Shown here piece after piece: positions 15,467 to 18,930 of a DNA stretch of 18,930 nt (positions are counted from its first letter, which is position 1; each line of letters opens with the position of its first letter). This DNA comes from Treponema sp. GTDB lineage: Bacteria; Spirochaetota; Spirochaetia; Treponematales; Breznakiellaceae. The stretch is taken from contig JAIRSD010000055.1 in the NCBI GenBank assembly GCA_031255615.1, positions 1 through 18,930 of the forward strand. The letters run 5' to 3'. Under the pieces are notes generated by a model, which saw only the letters and a list, made by a program, of their open reading frames with translations, searched no databases and was not told the DNA's origin. The translations under genes were made by a program, and so were the position numbers.

Positions 15467-15494
15467 ATCTTTGTTTTCGAATTCTTCGGACCCG

Positions 15495-16661
15495 CTATTT
15501 CGCGTTGTAGCTTCCGCCGCTCTCAAACACGATCCCGGTACCCTTCTTCAGTTTCGACGCGGCCCGCCGCTTGTTAAGTTCCGCGAGGAAAAGAGCCTCA
15601 TCAAGGGGGATCTTTACCGTGGTTTCCAGCCAGCTTGAAAGGTGCATGGCGTTGGAAAGGGTTAGGCCCTGGATGCCTTCTTTCCCTTCCGCCACCAGGG
15701 GTTCTCCCCGAAGGATGCGGCCGGCGAAGGCCTTAAGTACCCCGATGTGCTGTTCGTTGCCGCCGTCGGTTTCGATCTTTTCCGCCGTGAATCCCGGCGC
15801 GTCAAAGCCCCCGGCGGCGGCGCGGTTAAATTCCCGCTCGTTCCGGTCCAGTTTGTAGAGAGTCAAGTTGGTGTTGTCCTCGTTCACCAGCTTTCCCCAT
15901 TCCAGGGTGATCTCTAAGCGGTTGGTGCCGGGGGCGTCCGCGGTGGAGGTGATAAAGGTCCCGGTAGCGCCGTTGGGGTATTCCATGTAGGCGGTCACAT
16001 CGTCCTCCACCTCAATGTCGTGCCACTTTCCGTTATGGCAGAAGGCCCGCACCGCGCTGGGCATGCCGCAGATCCACTGGAAAAGGTCCAGGTTGTGGGG
16101 ACACTGGTTGAGCAGCACCCCGCCCCCTTCCCCTGCCCAGGTGGCCCGCCAGTCCCCGGAGTCGTAGTAAACCTGGGGCCGGTACCAGTTGGTGATAATC
16201 CAACTGGTCCGTTTGATCGCCCCCAGACTTCCGCCCTGGACCAGTTCCCGCATTTTGCGGAAATAGCTGTTGGTCCGCTGGTTAAACATCATGGCGAAAA
16301 CCAGGCCGCTTTCCTCGGCGGCCCTGTTCATTTCCCGAACCTGTTTGGTATACACCCCGGCGGGTTTTTCGCAGAGTACATGGAGCCCCGCCTCAAAGGA
16401 TTCCATGGCCAGGGAAGGATGTTGATAATGGGGTACGGCGATGAGCGCCGCGTCAACCAGGCCGCTTTTGATCAACGCCGAACCGTCTTCAAAGACGGGG
16501 AATCCCGGGGGCAGCAGATCCTGGGCCCATTTCCGCCTGCCGGGAAGCCGGTCCGCCACCGCCCCCAGTTCCATGCCGGGGATGATCCCGGCGAGCACAT
16601 TTTTTACATGGACGGATCCCATGTTCCCCATGCCGATAATGCCCAATGTTACCTTGTCCAT
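15495..16661 (-). CDS. Gfo/Idh/MocA-family NAD(P)-dependent oxidoreductase
   Basis: Cytoplasmic dehydrogenase of the family that oxidises sugars, inositols or related polyols using NAD(P). The product is 388 residues, typical length. The N-terminal Rossmann domain has GIIGMGNMGSVH (Gly10, Gly12, Gly15), then AVADRLPGRR after the second strand, AVPHYQH, and the diagnostic EKPAG at 98-102. The C-terminal sheet domain carries the substrate-site segment GGGVLLNQCPHNLDLFQW with His189. It ends in a Lys/Arg-rich helix. The ATG at 16661 is preceded by AGGAGG (16673-16668) 6 nt upstream. It lies 54 nt after the MATE gene on the same strand, separated by a GC hairpin, so cotranscription is likely. Substrate is unknown; the family is too diverse to infer more. 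Confidence 0.93.
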   Translation of the reverse strand: MDKVTLGIIGMGNMGSVHVKNVLAGIIPGMELGAVADRLPGRRKWAQDLLPPGFPVFEDGSALIKSGLVDAALIAVPHYQHPSLAMESFEAGLHVLCEKPAGVYTKQVREMNRAAEESGLVFAMMFNQRTNSYFRKMRELVQGGSLGAIKRTSWIITNWYRPQVYYDSGDWRATWAGEGGGVLLNQCPHNLDLFQWICGMPSAVRAFCHNGKWHDIEVEDDVTAYMEYPNGATGTFITSTADAPGTNRLEITLEWGKLVNEDNTNLTLYKLDRNEREFNRAAAGGFDAPGFTAEKIETDGGNEQHIGVLKAFAGRILRGEPLVAEGKEGIQGLTLSNAMHLSSWLETTVKIPLDEALFLAELNKRRAASKLKKGTGIVFESGGSYNAK

Positions 16662-16694
16662 ACAACCTCCTCGTATGCCGCGGGCTTTGGCTGG

Positions 16695-16711
16695 CCCCGC
16701 CGAAGGCGGGG
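16695..16711 (-). other. Intercistronic hairpin between MATE and oxidoreductase genes
   Basis: A perfect 7-bp stem CCCCGCC / GGCGGGG with a 3-nt loop (TTC on the transcribed strand) begins 4 nt after the MATE stop codon. There is no T-run, so it probably acts as a processing or stability element rather than a full terminator. Confidence 0.5.
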
Positions 16712-16715
16712 AAAT

Positions 16716-18074
16716 TTAAATGACGTGCTGTTCCTTCCATTTGCCGCTTTTCCAGCGCAGGGTAAAGCAGAGGGCCCGGACCATCCATTCCCCCACCATG
16801 GAGATCCATACGCAGACAACCCCCACCCCAAAGACCCAAGCCAGGACGTAGGCAAAACCTACCCGGACGATCCACATGGCAAGGCTTGCGGCGATCATCG
16901 TATACCGGCCGTCCCCCGCGGCCCGCAGGGCGAAGGGGAGGCAGTAGGCGGGGATCCAGATAAGCATCGCCGCGGCGCAAAAGATAAAACCGCAGATATA
17001 GGCGATCCGCATGGTTTCCGGCTGCAATGAAAAGAGCCGGAAAAAGAGGGGCATCGTAAGGATGATAAGGATATTGAAGATCCCCATGGCGGCGTAGTTG
17101 ATACGGATAAGTTTTTTGGTGTAGTTCCCGGCGGCCGCGAAATCCCCGGCCCCCATGCAGCGGCCCACTACGGTCAGCAGGGCCATAGCGATAGCCAAAC
17201 CCGGCAGATTACCCAAGGTCATAATGATAGAGGCCACGGCGTTTCCCGCGATTGCAACGGTTCCGAAGGTGGAGACCAGCCGGGCTAAAAAAAGTTTCCC
17301 CACATTGAACATGGCCCCCTCCACCCCGTTGGGGATCCCCACCCTGCAAATACTGGCAATGATCCCCGGCAGGAGGCGGATTCGGCTAATCCCCCGGATG
17401 GTAAAGGCCGCCTTTCGGGATCGGTGGAGCAGGACCATGACCGTCAGGGCCGCGACAAAACGGGCAATCAACGTGGAAAGCGCCGCCCCCGCCACACCCC
17501 AGCCCATGGTATAGATAAAAAAACTGTTCCCCCCCACATTAAAAATATTCACGATCAGGGATACCCACATACCGGTCTTGCTGTCCCCCATGCTGCGGAA
17601 CAGGGCCGCCCCGGCGTTGTTCAGGGCCAGGAAGGGGTAGCTAAGGGCGGTAATATAAAAATAGATCCGGGCGTTTTTCATAATTTCCGCTTCGATATGC
17701 CCGTAGATTCCCCGGAGAATTGGGAAGTTGGCCCCCAGAGCGATGCCCATGAGCAGGATGGAGATGATAAGGACTAGATAGATAAGCTGCTTTGCCCCAT
17801 TGGAAGCGTTTTCCCGATCCCTCCGGCCCAGATACTGGCTTGCTACCACCGCTCCGCCGGTAGTCAGGGCGGCAAAAACATTGAGGAGCACCATGTTGAT
17901 GGAATCTACCAGGGAAACCCCGCCCACCGCTTCCTCCCCCAGGGAGGAAACCATGATCGTATCCACAATGCCTAAAAGAACGTTGAGGAATTGATCGATA
18001 ATGAGGGGCCAAATAAGCCGGATAAGGTCCCTGTTGGACCAGTGTTCAACGCCGGAATGGGGGCTACAGGACAC
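16716..18074 (-). CDS. MATE-family multidrug/toxin efflux transporter
   Basis: Inner-membrane cation-coupled antiporter of the MATE (NorM/DinF-like) family with about 12 helices. The product is 452 residues, as expected. The N-terminal half begins [27 protein letters not shown], matching the usual first helix, followed by [30 protein letters not shown]. The second half shows [17 protein letters not shown] and [29 protein letters not shown] segments. The start is taken as GTG at 18074 because an in-frame stop lies two codons upstream and no other start precedes helix 1. This GTG has no good ribosome-binding site and lies inside the end of a short upstream ORF, suggesting translational coupling. 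The transported substrate is unknown. An oxidoreductase gene follows on the same strand. Confidence 0.93.
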   Translation of the reverse strand: MSCSPHSGVEHWSNRDLIRLIWPLIIDQFLNVLLGIVDTIMVSSLGEEAVGGVSLVDSINMVLLNVFAALTTGGAVVASQYLGRRDRENASNGAKQLIYLVLIISILLMGIALGANFPILRGIYGHIEAEIMKNARIYFYITALSYPFLALNNAGAALFRSMGDSKTGMWVSLIVNIFNVGGNSFFIYTMGWGVAGAALSTLIARFVAALTVMVLLHRSRKAAFTIRGISRIRLLPGIIASICRVGIPNGVEGAMFNVGKLFLARLVSTFGTVAIAGNAVASIIMTLGNLPGLAIAMALLTVVGRCMGAGDFAAAGNYTKKLIRINYAAMGIFNILIILTMPLFFRLFSLQPETMRIAYICGFIFCAAAMLIWIPAYCLPFALRAAGDGRYTMIAASLAMWIVRVGFAYVLAWVFGVGVVCVWISMVGEWMVRALCFTLRWKSGKWKEQHVI

Positions 18075-18165
18075 TGTTTACCAAGGCGCCGATTCCGCCG
18101 TTCGCATCTTTCCGGGTATCCCGGTCATTTTGAATTCCCTGGGAACTTATTCCCCTTGCCGCCAT
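18064..18165 (-). CDS. Short leader ORF (33 codons) overlapping the MATE start
   Basis: ATG at 18165 has a near-perfect AGGAGG (18177-18172) with 6-nt spacing, the best initiation site in this region, and a sigma70-type promoter just upstream. It encodes 33 residues beginning [10 protein letters not shown] and ending NSVL, with TAG at 18064-18066. Its last 11 nt overlap the GTG start (18074) of the MATE gene in another frame. It could be a leader peptide that couples translation to the transporter, or the genuine N-terminus of the transporter separated by a frameshift or sequencing error. The peptide is not hydrophobic and has no obvious regulatory codon run. Confidence 0.55.
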   Translation of the reverse strand: MAARGISSQGIQNDRDTRKDANGGIGALVNSVL

Positions 18166-18206
18166 GGAAGCCCTCCTATTGTTGATCCCCATTCAAAACG
18201 CCCTTC

Positions 18207-18235
18207 ATTGTTAAGATCCTGCCTTTCCCTGTCAA
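18207..18235 (-). promoter_or_regulatory. Candidate promoter of the leader/MATE/oxidoreductase operon
   Basis: On the minus strand there is an exact TTGACA (18235-18230), a 17-nt spacer, and AACAAT (18212-18207, 4 of 6 matches). Transcription would start near 18200, about 35 nt before the leader ATG at 18165. The region from here to 18381 shows no other gene. Confidence 0.55.
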
Positions 18236-18381
18236 GTAAAGTCCGGCTTAAAACAGCAATGCCAAATTTTAAAACACCCTCAGAATCCGGGGCGGGCCGC
18301 GGGTCTGTGCAGGGATAGTCCGGTTTTAGCGGCGCAGCCGTGAAATACGCGCCCGGCATACATGCGGTACGCGGATCCCTT

Positions 18382-18930
18382 CTCGTAGACTGCTTAGCCT
18401 AAAAGACCGGATATGCGGATGGAAGAAATTTGTCACGAAGGCGAGGAAAGCGCACGAAGACCGGGGATTGGAAGCCCATATACATTCCTTCGTGTTCCTT
18501 TGTGCCCCTTCGTGGTTAACATTCCTATTCCCGGTTCCATCGCTTATCCGGTGATGTAGTACAATCAAGGTACTCGTGGGCTGCTTGGCCTAAAAGACCG
18601 GATAGGCAGCCGGGAGAAATTTACCACGAAGGCGAGGAAGGCGCACGAAGACCGGGATTGAAGGCTCTTTTTCATTCCTTCGTGTTCCTTTGTGTGCCTT
18701 AGTGGTTTATCTTCCTGTTCCCTGTCCTTTCGCTTATCCGGTGATGTAGTGCAATCAGGTACTCGTAGGCTGCTTAGCCTAAAAAATTGGATATGCGGAT
18801 GGAAGAAGACGGAAGAAATTGACCACGAAGGCGGGGATTGGAGGCGTCTTTTCATTCCTTTGTGTTCCTGGCGAGCCGTAGTTCGCCTTGGTGGTTTATC
18901 TTCCTGTTCCCTGTCCTTTCGCTTATCCGG
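18382..18930 (+). repeat. Tandem array of a 189-191 bp structured repeat (three units, runs off window)
   Basis: Units start at the same CTCG word at 18382, 18573 and 18762, giving periods of 191 and 189; the third is cut by the window end. Each unit holds in order: a small hairpin around GGCTGCTTAGCC, a segment ending GGATATGCGGATGG or a variant, a left arm ACCACGAAGGCG..., GGGATTGGAGG or a variant, CATTCCTTCGTGTTCC, a right arm ending CGTGGTT/AGTGGTT, then CGCTTATCCGGTGATGTAG and CAATCA-GGTACTCG. Left and right arms pair in a long imperfect hairpin (18432-18460 with 18488-18516; 18623-18650 with 18678-18706). Reading frames through it give low-complexity SSCAFLAFV-type peptides and are not genes. 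It is a mobile-element-like or REP-like family; a fourth copy lies at 15255-15430. Confidence 0.9.

Noticed and set aside
18306..18324. A box B/C-like string (ACCGGACTATCCCTGC on the minus strand)
   Set aside because: Only about 12 bases resemble the boxes, with mismatches and no flanking hairpins.
18326..18855. Two open frames on the minus strand (80 and 96 codons) through the tandem repeats
   Set aside because: They follow the repeat unit, and their translations repeat the same SSCAFLAFV phrase; they reflect the repeat DNA and not a protein.
18382..18930. Tandem repeats as a CRISPR array
   Set aside because: Units are about 190 bp, similar along their whole length with no unique spacers, and no cas gene is near.

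Overview
This window (18,930 bases, mostly GC-rich) looks like bacterial chromosome, most likely from a spirochaete of the Treponema/Treponematales group. The reasons are separate secD and secF genes, an enlarged SecF, clear Shine-Dalgarno sites, a full-length SecA with a C-terminal SEC-C zinc motif, a 53-residue rubredoxin, and sugar-import genes of the LplC type. The taxonomic call is inference; no rRNA or tRNA gene is visible. Most of the window is core housekeeping sequence broken up by unusually structured intergenic regions.

Layout. (1) 1-2581, plus strand: the 3' part of a sugar ABC-transporter permease, a class II aldolase and a HAD phosphatase, which form a carbohydrate uptake/catabolism operon. 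A GC-rich hairpin at 2591-2616 ends it and faces the 3' end of secA. (2) 6379-2632, minus strand: an unrecognised 285-residue protein followed by secA. (3) 7014-7483, plus: rubredoxin and a translationally overlapping small unknown protein. (4) 7685-12075, plus: yajC, secD, secF and ispH, with secD/secF overlapping by 1 nt and secF/ispH by 4 nt. (5) 12425-15163, plus: valS with its own sigma70-type promoter. (6) 18165-15495, minus: a short leader ORF with an excellent ribosome-binding site, a MATE transporter that starts inside it at a GTG, and a Gfo/Idh/MocA oxidoreductase.

Working together. SecA (motor) and YajC-SecD-SecF (membrane accessory complex) lie within about 2.5 kb, so much of the protein-export machinery is clustered here. 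IspH (isoprenoid precursor synthesis) is cotranscribed with the Sec genes. The first and last operons look metabolic: sugar import and breakdown, and efflux plus sugar or polyol oxidation.

The most unusual content is not protein-coding. Two intergenic regions (6425-6617 and, inverted, 12131-12289) carry the same four short boxes in the same order. The boxes are nearly identical between copies, but the sequence between them is unrelated and in each copy folds into a hairpin abutting the boxes. This is a modular element with constant boxes and swappable stems. A second family, a 189-191 bp unit with a long imperfect internal hairpin, is present as at least three tandem copies running off the right end (18382-18930) and as one inverted solitary copy after valS (15255-15430). 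Smaller regulatory candidates are a hairpin that sequesters the yajC ribosome-binding site and the leader ORF in front of the MATE gene.
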